A DNA stretch of 64,000 nt. Origin: CAVQGM01 sp963712065 (GTDB taxonomy: Bacteria; Actinomycetota; Acidimicrobiia; Acidimicrobiales; Acidimicrobilacustridaceae). Shown piece after piece: positions 17,713 through 26,365 of this stretch. The DNA is taken from the NCBI GenBank assembly GCA_963712065.1, contig CAVQGM010000002.1, positions 1,736,001 to 1,800,000 of the forward strand, given 5' to 3'. The position numbers and the translations under genes are program-made. Numbering within the stretch: position 1 is the stretch's first letter; each line of letters opens with the position of its first letter. The notes under the pieces are model-generated. The model was not told the origin of the DNA and did no database searches. It worked only from the letters and a program-made list of their open reading frames with translations.

Positions 17713-17800
17713 GCGGGCGGGCGCCCCCGTTTTCGTGCGCCCGCGGCCCCGTCGCTAGTCTCGCCGGGTCCCAGGACCGGAGCGAACGACGGGGAACCAC

Positions 17801-18718
17801 ATGGCAGACATCGGCTACGACGGCAAGGTCGCGATCATCACCGGCGCGGGTGGCGGCCTCGGCCGCGAGCACGCCCTCGAGCTGGCCCGACGCGGCGCCC
17901 GGATCGTCGTGAACGACCTCGGCGGTTCGGTGAGCGGCGAGGGCGGCGACGCCGGCCCGGCCCAGCGGGTGGCCGACGAGGTCAACGGGCTCGGCGGCGA
18001 GGCCGTCGCCAGCACCGACAGCGTCGCCACCCCCGAGGGTGGCGAGGCCATCGTCAAGACCGCCGTCGACGCCTTCGGCACCGTCGACATCGTCATCAAC
18101 AACGCCGGCATCCTGCGGGACAAGACCTTCCACAACATGACCGCCGAACTGGTCGAGCCGGTGGTGCAGGTGCACCTGCTCGGCGCGTTCTACGTCACCA
18201 GGCCGGCCTGGGTGATCATGCGCGACAAGGGGTACGGCCGCGTGGTCAACACGTCGTCGAACTCGGGCATCCTCGGCAACTTCGGCCAGTCCAACTACGG
18301 CGCCGCCAAGATGGGCCTGGTCGGGTTCACCCGGGTGCTGGCCAACGAGGGTCGCAAGTACAACATCGGCGTCAACGCCATCGCCCCCGTGGCCAAGACC
18401 CGCATGACCGAGGAGCTGCTGGGCGCCGTCGGCGACATGCTCGACCCGGCCACCATCACACCGGTCGTGGCTTGGCTCGCGTCGCAGGACTGCGACGTCA
18501 CCGGAGAGGTCTACAGCGTGGCCGGCGGGTTGGTGAGCCGGTTCTTCATCGGGCTCACCCCCGGCTACTTCAAGTCCGACCTCACCGTGGAGGACGTGCG
18601 CGACCACTGGTCGGAGATCCGTGACACCGACGGCTACCTCATCCCCGACGGCCCCAACGACGAGCTCAAGAAGATCTTCGAGGTGCTGTCGAAGGGCGAA
18701 GAGGGCCCCGTCGGCTGA
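17801..18718 (+). CDS. SDR, (3R)-hydroxyacyl-CoA dehydrogenase / 17-beta-HSD type 4-like
   Basis: The 305-residue short-chain dehydrogenase has TGAGGGLGREHALELARRGA (NAD site), NDLGGSVSGEG, NNAGILRDKTFHNM, an SSNSGILGNFGQSNY-AAK catalytic segment and a long C-terminal extension. NDLGGS and ILRDKTF are hallmarks of the dehydrogenase half of peroxisomal multifunctional enzyme 2 and of bacterial HSD4-type enzymes. The likely reaction is oxidation of 3-hydroxyacyl-CoA in side-chain or fatty-acid beta-oxidation. It follows the acyl-CoA synthetase by 88 bp and is probably functionally linked to it. Confidence 0.87.
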   Translation: MADIGYDGKVAIITGAGGGLGREHALELARRGARIVVNDLGGSVSGEGGDAGPAQRVADEVNGLGGEAVASTDSVATPEGGEAIVKTAVDAFGTVDIVINNAGILRDKTFHNMTAELVEPVVQVHLLGAFYVTRPAWVIMRDKGYGRVVNTSSNSGILGNFGQSNYGAAKMGLVGFTRVLANEGRKYNIGVNAIAPVAKTRMTEELLGAVGDMLDPATITPVVAWLASQDCDVTGEVYSVAGGLVSRFFIGLTPGYFKSDLTVEDVRDHWSEIRDTDGYLIPDGPNDELKKIFEVLSKGEEGPVG

Positions 18719-18725
18719 CCGTCCG

Positions 18726-18929
18726 TCACCAGAGTCGGCCGCCGGCCCGCCAGCGGTCGAGCTCGTGCTGCGTGGCCGCCGACCCCCGCCGCTCCTGGAG
18801 GTGGCGGTAGGCGTCCTCCATGTCCTGCCGGGCCTGGGGCTTGCTCGGCTCGTGACGCCAGCGCCACAGCAGGGCGACGGGCACCGCGAACAGGGCGACG
18901 AAGATCGGCCACGCGACCCAGGCGCTCAC
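18726..18929 (-). CDS. Small single-pass membrane protein
   Basis: The 67-residue product begins at GTG 18929 with one membrane helix (SAWVAWPIFVALFAVPVALLW is split here as residues 2-22) followed by a charged cytoplasmic-type tail containing RRGSAATQHELDRWRAGGRLW at its end. I recognise no family. It follows the alkaline phosphatase gene on the same strand after 64 bp, and it ends 7 bp from the convergent SDR gene. Coding status rests on the clear helix plus amphipathic tail and the tight fit between neighbours. Confidence 0.5.
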   Translation of the reverse strand: MSAWVAWPIFVALFAVPVALLWRWRHEPSKPQARQDMEDAYRHLQERRGSAATQHELDRWRAGGRLW

Positions 18930-18993
18930 GACGTCGCTCCCATGGGGTCAGTCTCGCAGGGTTCGGCGCCGGACGCCCCCGCCCCGATCGGGC

Positions 18994-20565
18994 CTACGGG
19001 TTCACGTAGATGAAGCCGTAGGCCTCGTCGCGGTAGGCGACGCCGCAGTCGTCGAGGGCGTCGGCCCAGGAGCCGGTGCAGGTCGGGTCGCTCTCCTCCA
19101 TGCCGTGGTCGGCGACGAGGAAGAAGGCGGTGCGGTCGAACACGCCAGCCTGCTCGACCGCGGCCAGCACCTCGCCGATGCGGGCGTCGGTGTCGCGGAC
19201 GCTGGCGGCGGCGATCTCGGAGTACGGGCCGCCTTCGTGGAAGGCGGCGTCGGTGAGCGAGAAGTTGACCCACGTGAACGTCGGCACCGGCCACGAGCGA
19301 CCGCGGTAGCTGCCGCTCCAGATGCCGACGAACTGCTCGACGGCGGTGTGGTCGACCAGGCTCGACCACCGGTACTCCTTCACCGGCCGCACGAACATCT
19401 GGGAGGCGTGGGGCAGCTCGTCGGCCGGCGGCGGCCGGTCGATCGGCTCGCCCCGGCGCATGAGGTCGAAGATCGAGTACGCCGCCCCGGTGTCGCAGGG
19501 CTCGTTGATCGACACCGTGGTGGCGCCGGGCACGGCGGCGGCGACGGCCTGGTGCACGGTCTCGACCCCGGGCCGCAGGGTGGCCATGGCCGTGACCCAG
19601 GTGGCCGGGGAGTTGGTGATGAGCTGGCGCTGGGCCTCGCGATCCCACCAGGCGTTGTGGAGGATGCCGTGGTGCCCGGGGTAGGCACCGGTGAGGATCG
19701 TCGTGTGGTTGGGCAGGGTGACCGTCGGCAGCGACGACATGGCTCCGTGGCCGAGCGCCGTGCCCATGGCCATCAGCCGGGCCACGTTGGGGGCCTCGCC
19801 GGCGGCGACGAGGTCGTAGAGGACGTTGGCGTTGGTGCCGTCGACCAGGAAGCCGACGACGTGGGCGGGCGGCGGCTGGTCGGGATCGACCAGGTCGAGC
19901 AGGGGCTCGCCGTCCTGGCGGGCGAGCACGGCGTCGTCGCGTGGCTCGCCGTTGAGACCGACCCCGGCGCGGGCCGGCGCACCGAGGAGGTGCAGCACGG
20001 TGGGGGCCACGTCGACGAGGCGACACGACCGGGCGACGGTGCCGAGCGACCGCACCCCGGCGCCGGCCAGCACGAACGGGGCCCGCGCCTGGATCACCCC
20101 GATGGAGCCGTGCTCGCCCCGGTGGCCGCCGTGGTCCTCCCAGTTGTGGGCCGAGGTGTGCACGGCCACCAGGTCCGGGGCGGTGGGGTCGTCGAAGAGC
20201 TGGGCGACCTGGTCGTAGGCGAACGGGTAGGCGTTGTCGACGCGCGACGGATGGGGGTTGGCCCGCTCCTCGGCGAGGGGCGAGAACCGGTCGGTGGCCT
20301 GGTCGCCGAGCGGGTTGCGTCCCTCGACCCGCTCCTCGACGAACCTCCAGCCCGTGCCCTCGGGCTCGCGGCGGAAGCGCACCCGGCCGTCGACGGCGGC
20401 CGCCTCGTAGGCGTGGTCGCCGACCGACCGCAGGACGACCTCGACCAGGTGCTCGACCGCAGGGTCGAGCAGGGCCGCCTCGGCGGTGTCGACCGCGGCC
20501 CGGTGCTCGTCGCCGGCGGTGCGGGACACGACGGAGGACGTGGTGAGGGATGAGGAGCCGCTCAT
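18994..20565 (-). CDS. Alkaline phosphatase/phosphodiesterase superfamily protein, apparently circularly permuted
   Basis: The 523-residue protein contains alkaline phosphatase superfamily motifs in reversed order. Residues ~90-215 hold segments usually found at the end of the fold (WEDHGGHRGEHGS, then ARAPFVLAGAG and VDVAPTVLHLLG). Residues ~225-523 hold the normal beginning (VVGFLVDGTNANVLYD, SLPTVTLPNHTTILTG with a candidate threonine nucleophile, YPGHHGI) and VADHGMEESD near the end. No signal peptide is seen. A phosphodiesterase or pyrophosphatase role is likely from the family; the substrate is unknown. The order is odd enough to check for duplication or permutation. Confidence 0.75.
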   Translation of the reverse strand: MSGSSSLTTSSVVSRTAGDEHRAAVDTAEAALLDPAVEHLVEVVLRSVGDHAYEAAAVDGRVRFRREPEGTGWRFVEERVEGRNPLGDQATDRFSPLAEERANPHPSRVDNAYPFAYDQVAQLFDDPTAPDLVAVHTSAHNWEDHGGHRGEHGSIGVIQARAPFVLAGAGVRSLGTVARSCRLVDVAPTVLHLLGAPARAGVGLNGEPRDDAVLARQDGEPLLDLVDPDQPPPAHVVGFLVDGTNANVLYDLVAAGEAPNVARLMAMGTALGHGAMSSLPTVTLPNHTTILTGAYPGHHGILHNAWWDREAQRQLITNSPATWVTAMATLRPGVETVHQAVAAAVPGATTVSINEPCDTGAAYSIFDLMRRGEPIDRPPPADELPHASQMFVRPVKEYRWSSLVDHTAVEQFVGIWSGSYRGRSWPVPTFTWVNFSLTDAAFHEGGPYSEIAAASVRDTDARIGEVLAAVEQAGVFDRTAFFLVADHGMEESDPTCTGSWADALDDCGVAYRDEAYGFIYVNP

Positions 20566-20587
20566 GCGGTGAGCCTAGGCTCTCGGC

Positions 20588-21808
20588 ATGACCAGCGGCC
20601 CGGCCGAACGCGCCCCCGACCGGCGGGAAGCGGCAGCCGTCGACCCCTACGACTTCCTCGCCGTCGACCGACTCCTGTCCGACGAGGAGCGCCTCCTGCG
20701 CGACACCGTGCGCCAGTTCGTCGGTGACCGGATCCTCCCCGACGTCGGCGACTGGTTCGACCGGGGGTTCTTCCCGAAGGAGATGGCCAAGGAGATGGGG
20801 GCCATGGGCCTCCTCGGGATGCACCTCGCCGGCTACGAGTGCGCCGGCACCAGCGCGGTGGCCTACGGCCTGGCCTGCCTCGAGCTCGAGGCGGGTGACA
20901 GCGGGGCCCGCAGCTTCGTGTCGGTCCAGGGCTCGCTGGCCATGTTCCCGATCTGGCGGTTCGGCAGCGAGGAGCAGAAGCAGGAGTGGCTCCCCCGGAT
21001 GGCCGCCGGTGAGGTGATCGGCTGCTTCGGCCTCACCGAGCCCGACTCCGGCAGCGACCCCGCCTCCATGCGCACCCACGCCCGTCGCGACGGAGGGGAC
21101 TGGATCCTCAACGGCTCGAAGCTGTGGATCACCAACGGCAGCATCGCCGACGTGGCCATCGTCTGGGCCCGCATGCCCGACGACGACGGCGGCGGCTACG
21201 GCGGGTTCGTCGTGCCGACCGACACCCCCGGGTTCACCGCCAACGACATCCCGAGGAAGCTGTCGCTGCGCGCGTCGGTCACCTCCGAGCTGGTGCTCAC
21301 CGACGTCCGCCTCCCCGCCTCGGCCCGCCTCCCCGAGGTCCAGACCATGCGGGGGCCGCTCTCCTGCCTCAACGAGGCCCGCTACGGCATCCTTTGGGGC
21401 TCGGTCGGCGCCGGTCGGGCCTGCTACGAGGCCGCCCTCGACTACGCCAAGGAGCGGGTGCAGTTCGACGTGCCCATCGCGTCGTTCCAGCTCACCCAGC
21501 GCAAGCTCGTCGAGATGCTGGTGCGGGTGAACAAGGGCACGCTGCTGGCCCTGCACCTCGGACGCATGAAGGACGAGGGCCGGCTCACCCCCACCCACGT
21601 GAGCTTCGGGAAGATGGACAACGTCCGCGAGGCCCTGTGGGTCGCCCGCGAGGCCCGCTCGGTGCTCGGGGCCAACGGCATCACCCTCGAGTACCCGGTG
21701 ATCCGGCACATGAACAACCTCGAGTCGGTCTCCACCTACGAGGGCACCAACGAGGTCCACACGCTGGTGCTGGGCCAGGCCATCACCGGCCTCGACGCGT
21801 TTCGCTAG
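20588..21808 (+). CDS. gcdH: Glutaryl-CoA dehydrogenase-like acyl-CoA dehydrogenase
   Basis: The 406-residue flavoprotein carries CFGLTEPDSGSDPASM, LNGSKLWITN, LNEARYGILWGSVGAGRACYE and the catalytic segment STYEGTNEVHTL with the active-site glutamate present. The ARYGI-WG-GA block is typical of glutaryl-CoA dehydrogenases, which oxidatively decarboxylate glutaryl-CoA to crotonyl-CoA in lysine, tryptophan and aromatic degradation. A related specificity cannot be excluded. TAGGCT lies 6 nt before ATG 20588. The last 26 bp overlap the convergent gene at 21783. Confidence 0.85.
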   Translation: MTSGPAERAPDRREAAAVDPYDFLAVDRLLSDEERLLRDTVRQFVGDRILPDVGDWFDRGFFPKEMAKEMGAMGLLGMHLAGYECAGTSAVAYGLACLELEAGDSGARSFVSVQGSLAMFPIWRFGSEEQKQEWLPRMAAGEVIGCFGLTEPDSGSDPASMRTHARRDGGDWILNGSKLWITNGSIADVAIVWARMPDDDGGGYGGFVVPTDTPGFTANDIPRKLSLRASVTSELVLTDVRLPASARLPEVQTMRGPLSCLNEARYGILWGSVGAGRACYEAALDYAKERVQFDVPIASFQLTQRKLVEMLVRVNKGTLLALHLGRMKDEGRLTPTHVSFGKMDNVREALWVAREARSVLGANGITLEYPVIRHMNNLESVSTYEGTNEVHTLVLGQAITGLDAFR

Positions 21809-22592
21809 CCCTCGCCTGGCGGACCACGTCGCCGGTCGCGTACCGCAGCAGGGCCTCGAGGCCCCCGTCGATCACCACCAGGGCGTCGGGGCGCAGCCCG
21901 CTCACGATCTCGACCCGACCCTGCCCGATGCGCAGCGTGGCGGCGGCGCCGACGGCGTCGTCGTCGTCCCCGGTGGGGCGCACGCCGATGGCGACGGGCA
22001 CCGGGTTCCACAGCAGCAGGGCGCGCAGCACGGTGTTGCCGAGCAGCACCGGCAACGACCCGGCGAGCAGGTGCACCACGAGGTTGGCCTCGTCGTCGAC
22101 GACCTCGGCCGTCGGCACCCTCGGGACGATCGCCTGGGCCGAGCGCATGAGCACGGCGACGGCCGCCTCGGGGAGCAGGGTGGGCCGGCCGAGCACCCCG
22201 AGCCCGCTCTGGAGCTCGGCCCGGGCGATGGACGCCCGCAGCGATCGGACCACGGCCGGCTGGTAGACGACGAGCAGGGTCGTGGGATCGAGGGGCGCAC
22301 CCGCGTCGATGCTCGACGCGGCGTAGGCGACGAGCGGTTCGGTGACCGGATCACCCTCGTCGACCGACCCGGGCCCGAGGAACGAGAGCCAGGTGCGGTG
22401 GACCCAGGCGGCGAGCGGGTCGTGCCGACGGTCGGCCACGGCGACGAGGATGCGCTCGCGGGTCCGGGGGTCGATGCCGCCGGCGCCGGGGACGTGGGCC
22501 TCGACCACGCCGGGGGCCACCGAGGCGAGCTCGGCCGCCCACCGGAGGAGGTGGCGGGGTGAGTGGGGGAGCCACCGGCGCAGGCGACGCAT
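21783..22592 (-). CDS. Conserved protein, unknown function
   Basis: The 269-residue product starts at ATG 22592, 7 nt after TACGGT (minus strand; plus 22600-22605). It has an N-terminal basic helix, a helical middle (ATTLL-VVYQPAVVRSLRASIARA, split here) and a C-terminal strand-rich part (RIGQGRVEIVSGLRPDALVV) that faintly recalls lipid-transfer SCP2-like folds. I do not assign a family. The 3' end overlaps gcdH by 26 bp in convergent orientation. Confidence 0.6.
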   Translation of the reverse strand: MRRLRRWLPHSPRHLLRWAAELASVAPGVVEAHVPGAGGIDPRTRERILVAVADRRHDPLAAWVHRTWLSFLGPGSVDEGDPVTEPLVAYAASSIDAGAPLDPTTLLVVYQPAVVRSLRASIARAELQSGLGVLGRPTLLPEAAVAVLMRSAQAIVPRVPTAEVVDDEANLVVHLLAGSLPVLLGNTVLRALLLWNPVPVAIGVRPTGDDDDAVGAAATLRIGQGRVEIVSGLRPDALVVIDGGLEALLRYATGDVVRQARASETRRGR

Positions 22593-22650
22593 CGCCCTCA
22601 CCGTAGGCGTCGGCGCCGGCGCGCGGGGACGAGGACGAGGACGAGGACGA

Positions 22651-23073
22651 TCAGTCGGCGGCCACCACGACCGACGAGCCGTGGTGGGCGACGAGGCGCC
22701 ACCCCCCACCGCCACCGGAGCGCTCGTCGTCCCGCACGAACACGTTGAGGGCGGTGACCGTGGAGCCGGCGTCGGTCCCGATGATGTTCTCGTCGACCGT
22801 GACCCATGCGGTGTCGCCCGCGAGGGTGACGTGCTCCTCGGTGAGGATGAACTGCAGGCGGTGCGGACCTCGGAAGATGGCGAGGAAGCTGGCGGACACG
22901 GCGCCCCAGCCGCGGAGCACGGACCAGCCGGGATGCACGCACGACACGCGGTCGGAGTGCTCCCACAGGTCGGACATGGCGTCGAGGTCGGCGGCCTCGA
23001 ACGCCTCGTAGAACGCCCTATTGGCCGATCGCACCGCCTCTTCGTCGTCCGGGTCGACCGCTTCCGACGTCAC
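22651..23073 (-). CDS. SnoaL/DUF4440-type NTF2-like protein
   Basis: The 140-residue protein has the NTF2-like cone signature: EEAVRSANRAFYEAFEAADL, DAMSDLWEHSDRVSCVHPG, a central RGWGAVSASFLAIF and strands ending in WRLVAHHGSS. Such proteins are small dimers, some enzymes (SnoaL-like cyclases, isomerases) and some ligand-binding. The function here is not determined. GTG 23073 follows TAGGGT by 6 nt (plus 23080-23085), a leaderless arrangement. The neighbour on the left lies 58 bp away on the same strand. Confidence 0.75.
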   Translation of the reverse strand: MTSEAVDPDDEEAVRSANRAFYEAFEAADLDAMSDLWEHSDRVSCVHPGWSVLRGWGAVSASFLAIFRGPHRLQFILTEEHVTLAGDTAWVTVDENIIGTDAGSTVTALNVFVRDDERSGGGGGWRLVAHHGSSVVVAAD

Positions 23074-23210
23074 GCGGGGACCCTAGCTCCCACCCGCCGT
23101 CGGCCCGACCGGCGGCGGGCCGGTCCGAGCGGCGGCGCGCCGGGCCGACATGGGCCGGGTGGCCCACGGGTGGGTCTCAAGACCCAGACGGAGCCTGCCG
23201 ATAGGAAGCC

Positions 23211-23747
23211 GTGAGCACGACCGGGCCGATCGGCAGCGAGGGCATCGACGGGGTCCTCCGGGACCTGGCCCCTCGCCACCTGATCGCCGTGGCCGGCGAC
23301 GCCCGGCTCGTGACCGGCTCGGCCGGGGCGTTCGTGCTCCTCCCGGCCGGCGACGCCCCCGACGGTGCCGCCGAGCGGTGCGGTCGGCTGGCCGAGACCA
23401 CCCGGGCCGCCCTCGCCCAGCACATGGGCTGGGTGCCGTTCGTCGACGCCGTGGTGGTCGTGCGCCCCGGCGAGACCACCGGCGTCGCCGCCACCGCCGT
23501 CCCCCTCGACCTGCTGGGCGAGGTGCTGGTCGAGGGCCCACCGGTCATCGAGGGGTCGACCCTCGACCAGATCGCCCAGCTCGTCCGGGATGGCGCCCTC
23601 GTCACCTGGCGGACGGCGACCACCGGCGACGATGGCAAGATCGACCTGTGCGAGCGCGTGCCGCAGATCGTGGGGACACCAGCGTCGGTGCCCGTGGCCC
23701 CTCCCCTCGACGGGGTCGGCTCGGGGCCCGACGTCGCGCCGGCCTGA
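23211..23747 (+). CDS. Conserved protein, unknown function
   Basis: The 178-residue product from GTG 23211 is rich in alternating strands and helices (LIAVAGDARLVTGSAGAFVLLPAG begins the core, split here). It has no cysteine-based metal site and no membrane helix. I recognise no domain. It is followed 13 bp later by an alpha/beta hydrolase on the same strand and may share its transcript. Confidence 0.55.
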   Translation: MSTTGPIGSEGIDGVLRDLAPRHLIAVAGDARLVTGSAGAFVLLPAGDAPDGAAERCGRLAETTRAALAQHMGWVPFVDAVVVVRPGETTGVAATAVPLDLLGEVLVEGPPVIEGSTLDQIAQLVRDGALVTWRTATTGDDGKIDLCERVPQIVGTPASVPVAPPLDGVGSGPDVAPA

Positions 23748-23760
23748 GGCGACCCCCGCC

Positions 23761-24615
23761 GTGAGGCGGGTCGCCTCGACCGCCGGCGCCGAGCTGGTGG
23801 TCCACGAGCTGGCCGATCGGGGCGCCGACGACGGACGCGGCCGGCGGCCGCTCCTGCTCGCCCACGCCACGGGCTTCCACGGCCTCGTGTGGCGGCCGCT
23901 CGTCGCCCACCTCGACGGCGTCGAGGCCGTGGCACCGGACCTCCGCGGCCACGGCGCCTCGACCGCGCCCGCCGACCGGCGCTACGGCTGGGAGGGCTTC
24001 GCCGACGACGTGCTCGCCGTCGTCGACGCCCTCGGCCTGGACCGTCCCCTCGCCGTCGGCCACTCGAAGGGCGGCGCCGCCCTCCTCCTCGCCGAGCAGC
24101 GCCGCCCGGGCACGTTCCGGGCCCTCTACCTGTACGAGCCGGTGGTGTTCCCGACCGAGGTCCGGGCGCAGCGCACGGGCGGCGAGAACCCGCTGGCCGC
24201 CGGGGCTCGTCGCCGCCGCGACCGGTTCCCCGACCGCCACGCCGCCTACGAGCACTTCGCCGCCAAGCCGCCCTTCGACGCCCTGCACCCCGAGGCGCTG
24301 TGGGCGTACGTCGAGCAGGGGTTCGTCCAGGTCGGCGACGAGCTCCGCCTGGCCTGCGCCCGCGACGACGAGGCCGAGGTCTACGCGATGGGCGCGCGGC
24401 ACGACGCCTTCGAGCACCTCGGTGAGGTCGCGTGCCCGGTCACGGTCGCCACCGGGAGGGTCGACGACTGGGGGCCGGCGGTGTTCGCCGGGCGCATCGC
24501 CGCCGGCCTCCCGCAGGGCCGGCTGGTGACCTTCCCCGAGCTCGGGCACTTCGGGCCCCTCGAACGTCCCGCGGTGCTGGCCGCGAGCATCACCGACGCC
24601 TTCGCCGACGCGTGA
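23761..24615 (+). CDS. Alpha/beta hydrolase
   Basis: The 284-residue protein has the alpha/beta hydrolase core: LLLAHATGFHG oxyanion region, APDLRGHG, the nucleophile elbow GHSKGG with its serine, and the late histidine in PELGHFGPLE. The acid is probably the aspartate in GRVDDWG. These enzymes cleave esters, amides or C-C bonds; the substrate cannot be read. GTG 23761 is the only start near the upstream stop. The gene follows the unknown 178-residue protein closely. Confidence 0.82.
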   Translation: MRRVASTAGAELVVHELADRGADDGRGRRPLLLAHATGFHGLVWRPLVAHLDGVEAVAPDLRGHGASTAPADRRYGWEGFADDVLAVVDALGLDRPLAVGHSKGGAALLLAEQRRPGTFRALYLYEPVVFPTEVRAQRTGGENPLAAGARRRRDRFPDRHAAYEHFAAKPPFDALHPEALWAYVEQGFVQVGDELRLACARDDEAEVYAMGARHDAFEHLGEVACPVTVATGRVDDWGPAVFAGRIAAGLPQGRLVTFPELGHFGPLERPAVLAASITDAFADA

Positions 24616-24650
24616 GCCTCGCCCCGGGCGATCGGGCCCCCGGCGGACGG

Positions 24651-25307
24651 TCAGTCGAGCCGGATGATGCCCAGCCGCACCGCCGTGGCCACGGCCTCGA
24701 GCTTCGAGTGGGCGCCGAGCTTCAGCAGGATGTTGCGCACATGGTTGCGAACCGTGTGCCGGCTCACGACCAGCTCGGCCGCGATCTCCTCGGCGGGACG
24801 TCCGCTGGCGACGAGCCAGAGCACTTCGAGCTCACGCTCGCTGAGCCCGTGCGCCGCCGGCTGGTCGAGCCGCGGCGCGGGGAACGCCGTCTCGCCCCGG
24901 CGCACCCGTCGCACCGCTTCGCCGAGCTCGTCGACGCTCGAGGTGGCGCTCACCACGCCCACGGCGCCGGCGCGTCGGGCGCGGGACACGACGTCGGGGG
25001 TGATGGCCCCGGTGAGCAGCACGACCTTCAGCTCGGGGTGGGCCACGACCAGGTCGGCGGCGACGGCGACCCCGTCGGCATCGATCAGACGGTCGTGCAC
25101 GATGACCACCTCGGGGTAGGCCCGGTCCACGAGCGGGACGGCGTCGCAAGCCCGGTGGGCGACGCCCACGACGCGCAGCCGCGTCTCCCGGGCCCACGCC
25201 GCGATCAGACCCTCGACCACCATCCGCCGGTCGTCGACCAGCACGACGTCGACCGCCGCCTGCCGCGCCCTCACCGCCGTTCGCGTCATCGACTCGTCCA
25301 CCGCCAT
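24651..25307 (-). CDS. Response regulator with LuxR-type HTH, atypical receiver
   Basis: The 218-residue protein has a receiver domain (about residues 18-135) and a LuxR/GerE helix-turn-helix (about 150-215; LSERELEVLWLVASGRP followed by VSRHTVRNHVRNILLKLGAHS). The acidic pair D25-D26, the phospho-acceptor D72 and T99 are in place. The conserved receiver lysine is replaced by S120 (GAVGVVSATSS), so phosphorylation signalling may be altered or absent. GGAGG precedes ATG 25307. No histidine kinase lies nearby, so its signal is unknown. Confidence 0.8.
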   Translation of the reverse strand: MAVDESMTRTAVRARQAAVDVVLVDDRRMVVEGLIAAWARETRLRVVGVAHRACDAVPLVDRAYPEVVIVHDRLIDADGVAVAADLVVAHPELKVVLLTGAITPDVVSRARRAGAVGVVSATSSVDELGEAVRRVRRGETAFPAPRLDQPAAHGLSERELEVLWLVASGRPAEEIAAELVVSRHTVRNHVRNILLKLGAHSKLEAVATAVRLGIIRLD

Positions 25308-25513
25308 GGGACCCGCCTCCTCGATCGCCCCGCCGGCCACCCGGCCGTCGGGGGAGCCACACCGCGTCGTCGGACCCGATGCGCACTGTGGCGCGGCTCT
25401 CGCGCGCCATGCATTGTCCCAGCCTCTCTCCGTGGTGGCATGAGTCGTTCGGCTCAACCCACGCGCACCAGGTCGTGCGGGCGGGGGTTCCCGATCCTGT
25501 CGGACCCCCGGCG

Positions 25514-25519
25514 TACGCT
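25514..25519 (+). promoter_or_regulatory. -10 (TACGCT) of the RecB-like nuclease gene
   Basis: Six nucleotides separate TACGCT from ATG 25526, in a 218-bp divergent gap otherwise without visible features. Confidence 0.5.
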
Positions 25520-25525
25520 CGGGCC

Positions 25526-26365
25526 ATGACCCTCGAGTTGCCGACCTCGCTCACCCCCTCGAAGGTCTCGTCGTTCACCGACTGCGCCCTCGCCTTCCGG
25601 TTCTCGGCCATCGACCGGCTGCCCGAGCCGCCCTCGGCGCCCGCCACCAAGGGCACCCTCGTGCACGCCGCCCTCGAGCGTCTCTACGTGCTCGAGCCGG
25701 CGAACCGCACCCTCGCCGCCGGCCTCACGGCCGTCGACGAGGCGTTCGAGGTGCTGCGCCACGAGCCCGACTACGCCGACCTCGGGCTGGGTGCCGACGA
25801 CGAGGCCCGGTTCCTCGACGACGCCGAGCAGCTCGTCCGGCGCTACTTCGAGCTCGAGGACCCCACCACGATCCACCCCATCGGTCTCGAGCTCCGGCTC
25901 GAGGTCGAGCTCGACGGCCTCACCCTCCGCGGGATCATCGACCGACTCGAGCTCGACGACGACGGCGAGCTCGTGGTCACCGACTACAAGACCGGCCGGG
26001 TCCCCCCCCTGCAGCACGAGCAGGCTCGGCTCGGCGGCGTGCACTTCTACGCCTTCCTGTGCGAGCAGCTCTTCGGCCGGCGGCCGGCCAGGGTGCAGCT
26101 CCTCTACCTGGCCGAGCCGGTGGCCATCACGACCGTGCCCACACCGCAGTCGATCCGGGGCCTCGAGCGCAAGGTGCGGGCGATCTGGTCGGCCATCGAG
26201 AAGGCGTGCGACCGTGAGGACTTCCGGCCGCGCCTGTCCCGTCTGTGCGACTGGTGCGCGTTCACCGCCCTGTGCCCGGCGTACGCGGGCGCGCGGGCCG
26301 AGGTCGAGGTCGAGGCCGGCCTCGCCCCGTCGCCGGTCCCCGTGGCCCTACCATCCGCGGGGTGA
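25526..26365 (+). CDS. RecB-family PD-(D/E)XK nuclease with probable Fe-S cysteines
   Basis: The 279-residue protein has the PD-(D/E)XK core: an early SKVSSFTDCALAFRFSAI, GTLVHAALE, the metal-binding RGIIDRLELDDDGELVVTDYK with its aspartates and lysine (split here), and a C-terminal CDWCAFTALCPAY. With the cysteine in FTDC this gives four cysteines, as in AddB-type Fe-S nucleases. It probably acts as a stand-alone exonuclease in DNA repair. The last codons overlap the PAP2 gene (GTGA), so the two are co-translated. Confidence 0.85.
   Translation: MTLELPTSLTPSKVSSFTDCALAFRFSAIDRLPEPPSAPATKGTLVHAALERLYVLEPANRTLAAGLTAVDEAFEVLRHEPDYADLGLGADDEARFLDDAEQLVRRYFELEDPTTIHPIGLELRLEVELDGLTLRGIIDRLELDDDGELVVTDYKTGRVPPLQHEQARLGGVHFYAFLCEQLFGRRPARVQLLYLAEPVAITTVPTPQSIRGLERKVRAIWSAIEKACDREDFRPRLSRLCDWCAFTALCPAYAGARAEVEVEAGLAPSPVPVALPSAG

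Noticed and set aside
18926..21760. Long minus-strand open frame of about 940 codons
   Set aside because: It is antisense to gcdH and out of frame with the phosphatase gene; no recognisable domain.
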